A DNA stretch of 64,000 nucleotides from Odontocerum albicorne (GCA_949825065.1 OX463841.1:20703381-20767380); one strand, 5' to 3'. Positions 1-11,499 are shown, counted from the stretch's first letter. Numbers and translations are program-made. The notes: generated by a model from the sequence alone, not told the origin.

Positions 1-538
1 AAACATCGATAAAATCAAAGAAATGTTGGCCGAAAACCGCAAATTGACCATCAGAGAGCTGGCAGAGGACTTGAACATCGCTTATGGATCCGCTCAAAAC
101 ATTTTGGTTAGTGATTTGGGCCTCAGACGTGTCGCTGCAAAACTGGTGCCGAAAGACCTCAATTTCATGCAAAAAAAGGACCGCGTTGAAATTGCGAAAG
201 ACATGATTTCCATGTGTTTTTGACCAAAAACAACATGATTACTATCCAGCAGCCTTCGAATTGACTTGATCTGGCTCCCTGCGACTTTTTCCTGTTCAAC
301 CGACTTAAAAAACCGCTTCGCGGAACGCGTTACAGCACCCGAGAGGATGTCATGAAAAAATCGAAGACGGCTCTGATGGACATACCGAAAATTGAGTACC
401 AGCGGTGTTGGATCAAGCGCTGGCGTAAGTGCGTTGCAGTCGATGGGGAGTACTTTGAAGGGGGCCATATCGATTTGGATGAATAAACTTGTATTTTCGA
501 TTTTATGAATAAAGTCCTAAAACTTTTTGATCAAGGTA
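1..538 (+). mobile_element. mariner transposase remnant, internally deleted, 5' end off window
   Basis: The frame from about 23 encodes a helix-turn-helix segment typical of mariner transposases (ENRKLTIRELAEDL, then GLRRVAAKLVPKDL). At about 216 it jumps directly to the C-terminal block: a PCDFFLF-like motif at about 280-295 (preceded by a stop), then KPLRGTRYSTRED, IKRWRKCVAVDGEYFEG and DLDE, ending in a stop at 484. The whole catalytic centre between these blocks is missing, so the copy cannot make transposase. An AT-rich tail reaches a terminus-like CTTTTTGATCA at about 526. The family is clear; the left terminus lies outside the window. Confidence 0.85.
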
Positions 539-595
539 GTACATGACCGCGGGCCGCACACAAGGGCTCCGCGGGCCGTGGGTTGGCCAGTCCTG
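538..595. mobile_element. solo hAT terminal inverted repeat
   Basis: Read on the minus strand from 595, the sequence begins CAGGACTGGCCAACCCACGG and continues with repeated GGCCCGCGG blocks, the usual start of one large hAT group. No matching second end is visible, and the mariner remnant abuts it, so this is a solo end or a partner lying left of the window. Confidence 0.6.
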
Positions 596-796
596 GTTTA
601 AACCAAACATTTTGTAGCATTCAAAAATCTGAAACGAAATACGGAAAACATTCATTCTACCACTAATCAACGAGATCGTGTTTCTCAAAACTTTTTGCTT
701 AAAATATTTTCATAAAAAGGATGTCACCATATGAATAAATTAATTATTATGAATTTCACAATTACTTAAAAAAATAAAAACGGAAATGCTATCATA
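596..796. other. AT-rich spacer
   Basis: AT-rich sequence with runs of A; no coding or repeat signature that I can name. Confidence 0.5.
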
Positions 797-1730
797 TATG
801 TTAGGTGCATACATACAAATTATCACGTCGTCGCCGCATATTTCGTCTCTTCCACATCCACATCGCTTCTTATACAGCTTCTACGATTTATCTCCCTTCT
901 AACTGTTCCTTCTTTCAACATATCATTCACTTGATTGAACCATACTTACCTTGGCCTTTCTATGACACGCTTTCTACTCACATTTATATATACACTGTAT
1001 ATTTGTTTTGTTAGTTTTCTTCATTCATTCGCTCCATGTTCCCAAACCATCTCAGAGTGCTCTTCTTCATATTACTTAACAAATAAGCCTTAAGTTCGCA
1101 TTCATCCCTGATCACTTCATTCCATATTCTGTTATATTGTATTGTACATTGTCACCTCATGTATTTATTATTCTTAGTTCAAGCTTTTCTAAATTTTTTC
1201 GGATTTTTTCAGTATTTTTACAAATCACTTTGTCACTTCAATGCGTTATAATACTAAAATACTCTTGTGAACTATCTTAGCAAATTTTGATATTGTATCG
1301 CATTACACTTGTGTTGTATACAGTACAACCTGGCGGGTTTATTGCCAATCTCTTACAACCAACTAGACTGGAGTAAATTTTACCAGAAACCTGAGTTCTA
1401 GCGGGATTTGAACCCACAACATCCGGGTGGGGAGATAGGTGTCTTACCAACTAGTCCACGGAGGTCATCGATACAATTTGATTCGAGTATATCAATGTTT
1501 TACTGCCCCATTAACTTTGTTTCCTATCGCTACACGCCATTCGATATATCTTGTAACTTTTCCATCATGTGAGAAGATACTATCTAAATAGCCGAATTCT
1601 TCAACTTGCTCTAATCTTTCATTTCTCACCCATACATAACATTACTTTGGATTTTGCAACATTCAATCTCAGGTCTTTCTCTTTACATCTCTCATACAAT
1701 TTACTTATCAAACTCTGTAGTGCCAGCCCC
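797..1730 (-). mobile_element. non-LTR retrotransposon (LINE) 3' portion, degraded
   Basis: On the minus strand the C-terminal part of a LINE polyprotein can be followed through many stops and shifts. The first block (about 1,640-1,500) reads ERLEQVEEFGYLDSIFSHDG, matching the FxYLGS region after the reverse transcriptase. A later block (about 1,060-990) reads STLRWFGNMERMNEEN, the RWFGHVERM signature close to the end of these elements. A SINE interrupts it at 1,292-1,469. It is a pseudogene of the same family as the copies at 2,085, 5,135, 8,995, 25,955 and 52,560. Confidence 0.7.
1292..1469 (-). mobile_element. SINE-A copy
   Basis: Minus-strand copy of the main SINE family here. The 3' part (on plus: ACAACCTGGCGGGTTTATTG) comes first, then the tRNA-like head with GGGATTTGAACCCACAAC (B box) and TCTTACCAACTAG (A-box region). 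The middle is shortened. It sits inside the antisense LINE. Confidence 0.75.
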
Positions 1731-2084
1731 TACGATAAATTACAAGAGCTCATTCCCACGGTAATAGTGTTATGTGTGTATTCTTATACATTTTCTTCCT
1801 TCTCTTATGACGGCAAATACTCGAACACCTCGAAAACAAAGTTCATTCTCTAATTACCAGCATAACGTTCGATGAATAATATCGAAAACTATGACTTCTC
1901 CGTTAATTCCATAAATCTCAGAACGATCTTTATTACAAGAACTATAAGCCTTTTGTTATCAAGTAAAAAAAAACAAATAATTCTATTTTTTTTATACTTT
2001 TTTTATAAAACATTTCTTTTCTAGAAAAATACTGTATCTTTTAAATTCGAATTTTAAAGATTAGATTTAGTAAAATTTAAAATA
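1731..2084. other. unassigned AT-rich interval
   Basis: Contains oligo-A/T runs around 1,965-2,010 and no recognisable gene. Part may be further decayed LINE sequence. Confidence 0.4.
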
Positions 2085-3760
2085 TAGCATCATGTCGTAT
2101 GCCTTGTTGGGCAGGCAGAGAGAATATATATACAGTATTTTTTCTCCAAGCACACAGTTTTCACCTCCTTTACATTCGTATATCTCGTCATGCACAATCT
2201 TCTATTATTCATATTTCTCACTTTACCTTCTTTCAAAATCCATCCCACTTGATACAGTCACGTTTTTCTCAGTCCACCTCCTCCTTGCACTTCTGACTTG
2301 TATTCTACCTTAGTCATTCATTTTATTAACATGTCCAAACCATCTCAAAACTCTTTTCTTCATCTTACATAAAACATCCATTGTATCCATGCATCCATAT
2401 GTCATGTCTTCGTTTCAACTTCTTTCATACATAGACACTTCACATTATTTTCTCAGTGCACGCGTCTCCACACCATTGATTGAGCTTACTTTTATCTTTC
2501 TGCCAAGTCCAAGTTTCACTTCAAACGTTAATGTGTGCACCAACACACTTTTAATATTGTATTGATTGAGCTTACTTTTATCTTTCTGCCAAGTCAAAGT
2601 TTCACTTCAAACGTTAATGTGTGCACCAACACACTTTTAATATTGTATTGATTGAGCTTACTTTTATCTTTCTGCCAAGTCCAAGTTTCACTTCAAACGT
2701 TAATGTGTGCACCAACACACTTTTAATATTGTATTGATTGAGCTTACTTTTATCTTTCTGCCAAGTCCAAGTTTCACTTCAAACGTTAATGTGTGCACCA
2801 ACACACTTTTAATATTGTATTGATTGAGCTTACTTTTATCTTTCTGCCAAGTCCAAGTTTCACTTCAAACGTTAATGTGTGCACCAACACACTTTTAATA
2901 TTGTATTTTTTGCTACTTTTGATATAACGTGGATGTTATTGTATATATTGCATTAAGTGCCTTATTTACCGTTTACTGTCACTGCCGTTCTTTCAATGTC
3001 CCTTTTAACTCGACCATCATACGCGAACATGCTGCCCAGATAACAGAATTCATTAACCTGCTGAAGTTTCTCTGAGTTATCTCATATATCGCAAACACTT
3101 TTTTCCAGATCTCTTCCTGTAACCATAACCTTTGATTTTGTTACGTTCATTTTCAAATATTTTCTTAGACCTCTCTGATACAGCTTCCTCGTCATGTCTA
3201 TTAAATCGTCCTCATTTTCAATAAGCATAACCAAATCGCGCACACATGAATCGATATATAAATTAAATAACCTAGGTGACATCAAACCCCTTTGTTTTAC
3301 GCCTTTAGTAATTTTCCAGTAAGTTCTCTATTAACTCTTACATGAGCCCTACAGCCTTTATACTCGTACAGTGAGGCAATTGCACATATTTATTTATAAT
3401 ACGCGCTATGATCTTTCGATATGTTTTCTTAGGTATCTATTCTTATACGATTAAAGCTTTCTCTAAGTCGTTTACAAAAACACAAAATATCTTTTTCCCC
3501 AAACAATTCTCAGATATGTTCCGTAACGCAAAAATCTTGTCCATGTATCCACTTCCCATACTTTCGATTTACTTATTCTTCTCACTCTCAATCAAAATCT
3601 TTGCTAACAGTTTATCTTCTTCATTTAATGAACTGATAACTCTGTAGTTACTGTACAAGTATTCCATCCTAGAGCTCTCACCCTTATATTGTACACTAGT
3701 GCAATGGTTGCCTTCCTCCAATCATTAGTGTATCTATCGAATTTATTTAGTAAAAATAGA
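2085..3760 (-). mobile_element. LINE with reverse-transcriptase remnants, expanded by a tandem array
   Basis: Reading on the minus strand from 3,760, reverse-transcriptase blocks appear in order. A segment resembling SRACVRV near 3,340 reads CRAHVRVNREL. An open stretch at 3,285-3,082 begins MSPRLFNLYIDS and runs to LKMNVTKSKVMVTGRDLE, which is the RT palm; the FADD active-site segment has been deleted from it. Then come EKLQQVNEFCYLGSMF (about 3,070-3,020) and, after the tandem array, VLRWFGHVNKMND near 2,350-2,310. The 3' end (about 2,085-2,130) matches the PTP-rich tail of the other copies. Non-functional. Confidence 0.8.
2475..2907. repeat. 86-bp tandem repeat, five copies
   Basis: Units begin ATTGATTGAGCTTACTTTTA at 2,475, 2,561, 2,647, 2,733 and 2,819, exactly 86 bp apart. 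They differ by only about one base (CAAGTCC versus CAAGTCA in unit 2). The array lies within the antisense LINE and ends where LINE sequence resumes near 2,908. Confidence 0.97.
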
Positions 3761-4776
3761 TTATTAAAAAGTGTTATTATACTTCGGCAATTCTAGGATG
3801 TGTCCTGTGACAGTTCACAAATTTGCCCCAATACAACCTTGTAACGACGTCCAATAATTTTAATTATTTTATCAACTTTAATATAAGCCTCGATTCTTAT
3901 AAATAGCAAGTTATTTATGTAAATACATTACAAAAAACTAACAATAATGACAAATTAATACATCTTGTTACAAATTAGCAAAAATGTGGCAATTTGTTAA
4001 AATCAAATAATATTTGGTGACGTTTGTCAAAAGTCACTACGTTAGTCTGCATTGGTTAGGGATGAGGTATTCGATAATTGGGTTTTCGATTTTTTTATAC
4101 CTAAAATTAAATGTTCGTAATTAGTATTAATTCATTGTGGATCTTGGCCTATTTAAAGATAGATACAAATCATACAATACATTAGAAAGTCAGTATAATG
4201 AAAATTAGGAATTAAAACGTCAGTTTAGAGAAAAACAATTTTTCGATTTATAAAAAAAACTATTCGATTTGTAAAAAAAATTTTTTACCTCATCCCTTTG
4301 AAACATGACGTTTAAAACGCCACAGGACCCATACTAGAATTTCTGAACTATACAATTTTTTTATTTTGATTTTTCAATGTAGTGTAATAATATTGATAAA
4401 ATATATGCTATAATCATACACACGTACGAAATTGCCTTGTTAGTTTAATATAACTATTGTACAATATTTAGGCTTTAAATTAGTACTAGTCGGTGTGTGT
4501 TTGTATGTGTGGTAGTTTGTGTGTAGTTTTGCATGAGTTATGTTTGTAGTTTTGTATACCTAAGTTATGTTTAAATGTTTGTACTTTTTGTAACATTTGG
4601 ATTATTGTATTCATGCGCACTCTGAACTCTAAATTTAAATATTGTAACTTGATATCGACCGTCAACTATACAAATTGATAAATATTGTATATCTATGCTT
4701 GTAGAATAATCAACAATCAATTATTGCATCGAAGTTATTTTTTCCTTTAATTCTGTCAGAAAAATGACAAATAAAA
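3761..4776. other. unassigned AT-rich interval with a GT-rich patch
   Basis: No gene seen. A GT-rich stretch lies at about 4,490-4,570, and paired CGATTTTTTTA-like runs lie near 4,087 and 4,242. Confidence 0.4.
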
Positions 4777-4870
4777 GTTTATACATGCATGCCACTATGC
4801 TATGTCCATTTGGGGCAGACAGAGAGGACAGATCACCACGGTTTTTCATATTCATACATGATGTCATATA
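4777..4870 (-). mobile_element. LINE 3' end fragment
   Basis: The stretch around CATTTGGGGCAGACAGAG is the reverse complement of the CTCTGCCTACCCCAAC-type 3' end seen in the sense copies at 5,465-5,515 and 9,595-9,645. This is a short truncated antisense copy. Confidence 0.55.
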
Positions 4871-5134
4871 CGTTCTTCTGTTCTGTTCGTTACATTTTTT
4901 TTTTACAAAAAATAAAGTTTGGGCTACCCCCTCATATCTCGTCGAAAATCTTCAACGACTTTCCGATAGTAGGCTCACGTTACCCTCCGGTTGCCAAGAT
5001 TGCCTTTTGGTTTTTCTAATTCACCGTTTTGCTTAGTTGTCTTTCATTTTATTTTGCGGTTCCTTTCTCCTTCTCTATCGATGGCCTTATTAAATTATTT
5101 TTGGTTGTTTGTTTTTGTTATTTTGGTATTGCGT
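4871..5134. other. unassigned
   Basis: Contains a T9-A6 run and no recognisable coding capacity. Confidence 0.4.
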
Positions 5135-5520
5135 AGATGCAATGTATGACAGAATACGGAATGAAGTGATTAGGGATGACTGTGAACTTATGGTTGATGT
5201 ATTGAATAAGATGAAGTAGAGGGCTCTGAGATGATTTGGGCACGTGGACCATATTAATTAAGAAAGACTAACAAAACTAATATACAGTGTAAATGTCGGT
5301 AGAAGGTGTTGTAGAGAAAATCCAAGTATAGTATATGATCAATAGAATACGTCGAAAGAAGGAAATGTAAAATGTCAGAAAAATCATAGGAGATGTATGA
5401 GAAGGTATGTGAATGTGGAAGATACGAAAGGTGTGTGTTGATATAGGAAATTTTAGTGTTCGGTTTTCTCTGCCAACCCCAAAAGGTGTTCACCTTGGTG
5501 GTATGGGTGTACAGATTTTT
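5135..5520 (+). mobile_element. LINE 3' portion
   Basis: The frames read MYDRIRNEVIRDDCELMVDV, then ALR-FGHVDHIN-ERLTKLIYS, the conserved C-terminus of this LINE family. The 3' end is TCTCTGCCAACCCCAAAAGG followed by the conserved GGTATGGGTGTAC-like terminus. Several stops show it is dead. Confidence 0.75.
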
Positions 5521-5574
5521 TTCTTTATATTAATAATATAAAACCCCCCCCTTTCCCAAAACTTTGTAAACTAT

Positions 5575-5640
5575 TGAATTTGGTTGGGAGAGATTGCCAC
5601 AGGGCAAAAAACCACTGTAAAATAAAACTTTTAAATGAAC
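5575..5640 (+). mobile_element. SINE-A 3' fragment
   Basis: TGGTTGGGAGAGATTGCCAC followed by a shortened remainder matches the 3' third of SINE-A. Confidence 0.45.
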
Positions 5641-5714
5641 AAATGTTAGAATCTCTATGTTATCAAAGTATAGTCGATGATGATGACCTTTAGTATATGT
5701 TCAATAATTGAATT

Positions 5715-5950
5715 TGCTGATGAGTGACCGTCCCTCACGATGGTACCCAGCTTGACCCTGCCCCGGAGGAACCGGTTTCCCCCCTGACCCCACGACCCGC
5801 TGCTCCTCGCAGCCTCACAGACGAGCTCTACCAGCCACTCAGGCCTTCCTTGTCTGCCTCTCTTTCCTGTTCCTCGGCGCGCTGTTTGGTTCTCTATCAC
5901 AAGCAGCGGAACACCGCCATAAAAACCCATAAGGCTCGTCATCAAATATT
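5715..5950. promoter_or_regulatory. GC-rich unique island, candidate regulatory element
   Basis: An abrupt GC-rich block (CCCCGGAGG, CCCACGACCCGCTGCTCC) ending in CCATAAAAACCCATAAGGC, which resembles posterior Hox/Cdx sites. Open frames exist on both strands (80-97 codons) but match no family I know and have no clear splice context. I favour conserved non-coding DNA; an exon cannot be excluded. Confidence 0.35.
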
Positions 5951-6240
5951 GAATAAACTATAATTATATGATACTCTTACATAAACTATATTCAGAAGAT
6001 GGATAATGATCCTTATACCAGAACTATAAAAGGTGAAAATTTCGTTATATTTAAATAACTCCTTCGAATATCATTAAAAAGGTTTTCTCTCTGCGGAGAA
6101 AATGATATGGATTGATTTGTCTATTGGTTCAAATATTAAATATTAACTGTTCCACAAATGAAGGTTGTGGCATCAATACAGTTAATTTCCACCAGCATTG
6201 TTTTTATATATACTTCAAATTAGACGTGTTTCAACAAAAT

Positions 6241-6300
6241 CGACGACTATGTGGCTAAGTTGGTAGAACACTTGTCTTCTACCCTTGGGGAACACAAAAA
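6241..6300 (+). mobile_element. SINE tRNA-like head fragment
   Basis: TGTGGCTAAGTTGGTAGAAC resembles the A-box region of the SINE-A/B head. The copy is truncated just after the anticodon-arm equivalent. Confidence 0.5.
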
Positions 6301-6409
6301 ACAGAGAATAAAAATATTGTCTATCTTATGTTTTCACTGAGGTCCTTTAATGTCTTTATGGATAGTAAAAAAGACTGCTACATTGAAAACAATCCACCAA
6401 ATCATACTA

Positions 6410-6745
6410 TATACAATTCATTCCTTTACTCATGTGGTACCCTTCAACAAATCAGATTTGGTGATTCGAAAACGTTTAAGTGTTAACGGGAGACAGCATT
6501 GTTTTCAAACACATTAAATAAGTCTTATCTGGTTTGGAGTTAATCGAATAGACACATAGCTCGCAGTTCGTCGTCGCATGTGTTTACCATACAATACTAC
6601 CTCACACTTAAAACGGCGAGTGAGTATATTAACGAGCTCTTTTACCATACTGGCAACCTTTTTTTTCGTATTCTCGTATCATCATTAATTGAATTCCCGA
6701 GTGGAAACCAAACGTCTTAACTACTAGGAAACTACGGTCATGGCA
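6410..6745 (-). mobile_element. SINE-B copy, degraded
   Basis: Antisense body blocks match the SINE-B copies at 18,885 and 38,140: AGATTTGGTGATTCG, GGGAGACAGCATTG, CAGTTCGTCGTCGCATG and the tail of the tRNA-like head around AAACGTCTTAACTAC. Confidence 0.5.
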
Positions 6746-7204
6746 ATAAAAGTGTAATATAATACCGTAGAATTCAAAATAAAACACAGCAATAGAAACC
6801 CAATTATTGACAAGTAAAAATTATTTTATTCCCTACAATTCGTCGTTTGAAAGTAAGAAATGAAAAATAAGGAAACAGAAAAAGCATGGGTCACGCTAAG
6901 GGTTGTGCCGCCTGTGTGTCGAAACTGAAAACATCACCACTTTTAATAAAATGGGATAAGAATAAACATTTATCATGAACTTTTCATTACAAGAAGTTCC
7001 TTCTTTCTTAAATATTAATCACATTGTCCTAAAATCGTTCTCTCGTAAGCATGCTAAATTTAAAATTAATTTGTAAAATTTCCAGTAAAAAAATCATCAT
7101 TGTTACTGCGCCTCATAGTCAAGGATTCCCTCGTCATTCCAACATCAATCCAATTGGAAATTGATGTTGTGCCATGGAGTTATTGTTTTTTTCACTTTCC
7201 TCTT
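6746..7204. other. unassigned AT-rich interval
   Basis: No gene or repeat recognised. A local inverted repeat (ACATCAATCCAATTGG / AATTGATGTTG) lies near 7,141-7,170. Confidence 0.4.
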
Positions 7205-7480
7205 TAATTGAGTGAGTCGTTGCACACCAACAAACTCACTGGACACACCGCTGAACTGAATCCGATGATACAGCTATGCGAGATAATCGGAGCACACCGG
7301 CATATTTTTCCCATCTTTTGGAAGAAAAATGATTACCGAAGTCACAGGTATCCTTATACCCCTGAATACGGAAAAAAAACTGGTTGTGTCATTCGAGGGG
7401 AGTAGCACAGCACGGAGTTCGAACCGACGACCTTCCGCATGGAATTCTAAAGCGTTACCGCATGTGATGCACCTCATAGT
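7205..7480 (-). mobile_element. SINE-C copy
   Basis: The minus strand starts with a tRNA-like head: GCGGTAACGCTTTAG, then a perfect B box GGTTCGAACTCC. It continues with GTGCTACTCCCC and a conserved 3' part (CATCGGATTCAGTTCAGCGG, GTGCAACGACTCACTCA). The same order occurs on the plus strand at 50,150-50,412. The family was found by comparing the two copies. Confidence 0.7.
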
Positions 7481-7489
7481 AATTATTAT

Positions 7490-7750
7490 GAGATTGACAA
7501 ACTATGTTTTGCATAAGCATAATAATGAAAGCGTACTATGGTGGTCAGTTTTCACGAAAGAGATACAAATGATAAATGGACGTTCCCATTCAATGGTGAT
7601 AAAAGAAGATCAAGAAGATGCCCCAAATATTGCTGGAAAGCTCAAGTATCGTGATACAAGTGGCGTGCGGTCGCCCCTAAAATTGGTCCCTTGTGTGCGC
7701 TATACATATTGCACACATGTGACTGGCGACCCTGGAGGGAATAGAACGAT
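7490..7750 (+). mobile_element. possible RTE-like LINE C-terminal fragment
   Basis: One frame reads DQEDAPNIAGKLKYRD, which resembles the DDIxxIAGxxWxRxAxDR motif near the end of RTE-type polyproteins. No other landmark is seen, so this is tentative. Confidence 0.3.
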
Positions 7751-7959
7751 GAGAAAATTACTGAATTGTCAAACCATTTTATTAAATAAAAATTTTTTTT
7801 TTTAATATGCTAAAATTGTTATTCCATATTAAACTGAATTGCCAACTCTAAAATATATTAACTGTATCTAGGTTAAAGATAATTTTTTTATTATATAAAA
7901 CTTTTCTCAAATGCAGAACGAAAAAGAAAACTACATATAGAGAGTCGTAAAATCCGTAA

Positions 7960-8400
7960 AGAGATTTCTTTCATCGAAAATTCTCACTAAGAAGACGAAG
8001 CTGACGATATACAACACTAGAATCAAATAAGTTGTATGTCATAAGATGGAGTCATGGACTACCCTAAAAGTACAGCGCCGAATATTTTGGTTTCAGAATA
8101 TTCAGCGTTGAGAACATTTCGGAATCCAAAAAACAACAGTAATAATCTGAAGACATAGAAGGAAAGGGGAGATTTGGAAAAAAGCAGCGTTACAAGCATC
8201 ATCAGGTTTAGTCCTTTTCTATGGTTTGGTCATGGACAAGAAAGTGACAAAGCCACCAGAATTGTATATGATACAAAATCAACTTGAACACAGCCCTTGG
8301 GTAGATCCGAATAGAGCTACATGGACAATATAATGACTAACCTGGAAAAAAAGAAGGATGAGTGCAAGAGAGTATAGATCGTTTAAGTTGGGGGAGAAAG
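7960..8400 (+). mobile_element. LINE C-terminal fragment of a second family
   Basis: The frames give KLTIYNTRIK-VVCHKMESW (compare KLxIYKTLIRPVxxYGSExW), VQRRIFWFQNIQR, then FYGLVMDKKVTK with an RIVYDTK-like block (compare RWxGHxxRM). Several shifts and stops. The wording differs from the 5,135 and 8,995 family, so a separate LINE lineage is likely. Confidence 0.6.
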
Positions 8401-8599
8401 GTTTTGAAACTTTTAAAGCTCAGTTTCGATGATTCTGCAGCGTATTTTAGCCTAAATATCTTCCGTATTCGAAACTTTTGTTGACCTTTGAAAGTCACAA
8501 CCTACGTATATTTTTTAAATTGTTTGAATCAAATTAACGAACACCACTTGAGAAATTGGTATTTAAAAAGATGGAAAGAAATAAATGGTTTATATAGAC

Positions 8600-8790
8600 G
8601 GTAAATACTTCAAATCAGACGCAAAGGTCACGACCGTTCATAAGAAGCAATGCCATAAAAGGATATGACCCAGTAACGCTGTGGTGACTCGACGGACCAG
8701 GGCTCCAAAATAATTACTGCAAAGCCTTTAATTAAAGCCAGAAAAGAGGCCCACAAATTCGGTTTATGCTTTTTCGCTAATGAAAACTAC
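8600..8790. promoter_or_regulatory. candidate conserved non-coding element
   Basis: A unique, moderately GC-rich block with homeodomain-type sites (GCCATAAAAGG, AATAATTACTGCAAAG, CTTTAATTAAAG) and no repeat similarity elsewhere in the window. The call rests only on composition and motif density. Confidence 0.3.
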
Positions 8791-8994
8791 ATAATATAAT
8801 GTAACGTTTTCTTGAGAGCCTTTACAGGGTCGTCTCAAACTCCGTTTCATTTCTGATTCATTTTCTTAACTGTACTCATTTACATTTTGCGTGTTTTCAA
8901 GTTTTTAATTAAACGTTTAAATTTTATCGAATCAAGTGTATTTTGAAAAATAAACAGTTTATCAACATTGTACCAATATCTACTAATTTGGGAT

Positions 8995-9655
8995 TATTGA
9001 AAGTTTTGAGCTAGTTGAGGAATTCCGTTATTTGAGTAGTATTTTCTCAGATGATGTAAGAGTTTAGAGGGATATCGAATGGTGTGCAGTGATAGAAAAC
9101 AAAGTCAACAGGGCACTAATACTTGAACCGAAAATTATCAAAATCTGCTAATATGATAGTCCACAATACTATTTTGGTGCACATTTGATGTGTGGGAGTG
9201 AAACGTGGAAAAATACTGATAGGAGCCGAATAAATGCTGTAGAAATGCGTGAATTGAGAAGAATACATGGGTGACAATGTATGATAAAATACGAAGTGAT
9301 TTGATATGGGATGGATGTGAACTTCATGTTGATGTACTAAGTAAGTTGAATAAGAGCACGCTGAGATGGTTGGGCATCTGGAACGAGTGAATGAAACTAA
9401 CATAACAGATATTAAGTACAAATGTGAGTGGAAGATGTGTAATAGGAAGACCAAGGAAAGTATAGTTGGATCACGTGAATGACATTCTGAAAGAAGAAAA
9501 TGTAGAAAGTTAAAGAAATCATAGTTGTATAAAAACGGGTATGGATGTGGGAGAGACAAAGGACGTCTGCCAAGATAGGAATGTCTGGCACTCTGTCATC
9601 TCTGCCTACCCCAACAGGGAATGGGCGTGACGGTATGTTTGTATGTATTATTTGA
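8995..9655 (+). mobile_element. LINE 3' portion with thumb-domain remnants
   Basis: Reads SFELVEEFRYLSSIFSDDVR, then RDIEWC, then HLMCGSETWKN and AVEMRELRRIHG, the region downstream of the reverse transcriptase. The distal part is shifted. The end is CTCTGCCTACCCCAACAGGG followed by GTGACGGTATGT. Same family as the copies at 797, 2,085, 25,955 and 52,560. Confidence 0.75.
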
Positions 9656-9954
9656 GATTAATTAAAATATTTAAGTATGATTTTAATTGGAATGTAGCAG
9701 AAGCCTTTTGTGAAAATATGTAATATAAGGGAATGATATGACAGGCAACTTATCACAATGACAAAAGATAGTCAGAATTTTCTGTGGATGGTTGTCGACG
9801 TGCGTGTATTGACTTGTTGTACGAGTATGTAGCTTGAGATCTATCCTGGCGGGAAGTTTCAAAACAGTCAGTAGGCTTAATGAGATGTAACCTTACGTCG
9901 CCGTCGACTAGATATACCATATACAGCATTATTTTAGGAATTGTATAACATTCT

Positions 9955-10085
9955 AAGAATGTATGTTTCATAAACTATACGACACTATTAGAAAGAATGT
10001 TTCATAAACCAAATAACACTAGATGAAGGTATATTTCGTAAACTATATAACAATTTTAAAACGTATATTTCGTACACGTAAATTC
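9955..10085. repeat. degenerate short tandem repeat
   Basis: Three to four diverged units of about 33-40 bp, each containing TGTTTCATAAACTATA or TATTTCGTAAACTATA. Confidence 0.55.
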
Positions 10086-10279
10086 AGATGAAGTAAATAT
10101 AATTTGTAGGAAATTGAACTTAGAACGTCATCTTCGTAAGCAAGTATATAAATCATTTATCTACGTGGTCAGAGATTTAGAGAACTAGATTTAGAGCCTA
10201 CTCATTGGAATGTACTTTTTATTCACTTTATTTCATTTATAAGTATTGTAATATAATTTCTTTTTAAATATACTATAAG

Positions 10280-10490
10280 ACAACCTCCGTAGCCTGGTTG
10301 ATAGAAGGCCTGTCTAAAACCCGAGATTGTGGTTTCTATTTGTCTTGGTATCAAGATTATTTAAAGAGGATTCCAGTCTAATTTTAAGGTGTATTTAACA
10401 TATTTTTGATATGTTAAGTTAGAAGATATTGCATCGTGATAATAAATCCGCCAGTTGGTACTGTGTAAAATGAAAACATAATGCAATACA
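10280..10490 (+). mobile_element. SINE-A copy
   Basis: The head is CCTCCGTAGCCTGGTTGATA. The middle shows GAGGATTCCAGTCTAATTTT, and the 3' part AATAAATCCGCCAGTTGG and GTACTGTGTAAAATG. The B box is diverged. Confidence 0.7.
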
Positions 10491-10554
10491 ATAAGAGGTT
10501 TAAGTATTGATGACAATTTTAATTACGTTTTTTACTAACTTTTTAGTTATTTAA

Positions 10555-10640
10555 AATCGGATTGAATGGAAGAAATTGCCACAGGCCAATAAGCCAACTA
10601 ATTTATACTGTAAACAACGAAAGTGTAATACTCGTAATAC
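10555..10640 (+). mobile_element. SINE-A 3' fragment
   Basis: GGAAGAAATTGCCACAGGCC, then CTGTAAACAACGAAAGTG. A TACTCGTA octamer interrupts the usual GTGTAATAC end at 10,629-10,636. Confidence 0.6.
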
Positions 10641-10729
10641 GTAACAATCAATACAATAATAAAACATTTATGCATGTTCATTAGACGCTAATATATTCTA
10701 CCATAAACGATTGGGACTTCTATCATAAT

Positions 10730-10945
10730 ACATTGTATTATTTTATTACTCTTTCGTTATATAGGGTGTAACCTGGTGGGTTTATTACCATGTAGAAATA
10801 TCTTCTAACCAACCATAAAGATGTAAAAAATGTTTTAAGTAAAAACATAATTGGCATCCTTTTAAGAAAAATATAACCAATGTGAATCATACCTGCAACC
10901 CCATGGTCGAAAGATACATCTTACTAAATCACAGAGGTCGTCAAT
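10730..10945 (-). mobile_element. SINE-A copy
   Basis: Antisense order: GTAACCTGGTGGGTTTATTA, ATATCTTCTAACCAACC, TTGGCATCCTTTTAAG, then a diverged head ending AATCACAGAGGTCGTC. Confidence 0.7.
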
Positions 10946-10964
10946 ATTATATGACTTTAAAAAA

Positions 10965-11340
10965 ATGCAGCAGTTTAGACCATTCCGACGATTTTGGAAT
11001 TTCTTATCATAGAAATCTTAAATATAATCTGCAAGTACTGTGTGATTACTGTATGGACACAATAAAACAGGAAATACTCGTACATATGTGGGTGTCACCC
11101 ATTTACGGGATGATTGATGAAGAATGTTTTCGGACTTAAAGTGATATCTAAATATTCCTGATGAAAATTACCGCAGATAAAAATCAATCATATCGTTTTG
11201 AAATCTCAAGTATATTTTGAAAGGAGTGTATGATTGCTGCATAACAACACAATTCACACAGTAAAATAATAAATGCGTAAGTGTCATCCATTAACGCATT
11301 GACTGATAAAGTGTATTTTTCGGACTCAAGAGACACCCGA
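10965..11340. repeat. degenerate tandem duplication, unit about 180-185 bp
   Basis: Two diverged halves share GTGTCACCCATTTACGG / GTGTCATCCATTAACGC, then GTTTTCGGACTTAA / TTTTTCGGACTCAA, with weaker similarity upstream. It looks like old satellite-type DNA. Confidence 0.5.
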
Positions 11341-11499
11341 TTATGATAAATAGTTTTACAAATTCTTATTAGTTTTACAATATCTTTTTCTTAGTTTTAC
11401 AATATATTTTTAGTAGAAAAAAAAACCAATCGTGTATAAATAATAAATTAGTATTTTTTCTTTGTTATTCTCAATATACTATTTATAATTTACATAGTT

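Noticed and set aside
94..468. 124-codon minus-strand frame
   Set aside because: Antisense shadow of the mariner transposase remnant.
2475..2907. CRISPR-like array
   Set aside because: Repeats are contiguous without unique spacers, and the context is a eukaryotic LINE.
5655..5963. Possible exon in the GC-rich block
   Set aside because: Opposed frames are open on both strands, codon content follows base composition, and there is no convincing splice context.
7329..7805. 158-codon plus-strand frame
   Set aside because: Its first part is the antisense of a SINE-C copy and the rest may be LINE debris; no coherent domain.
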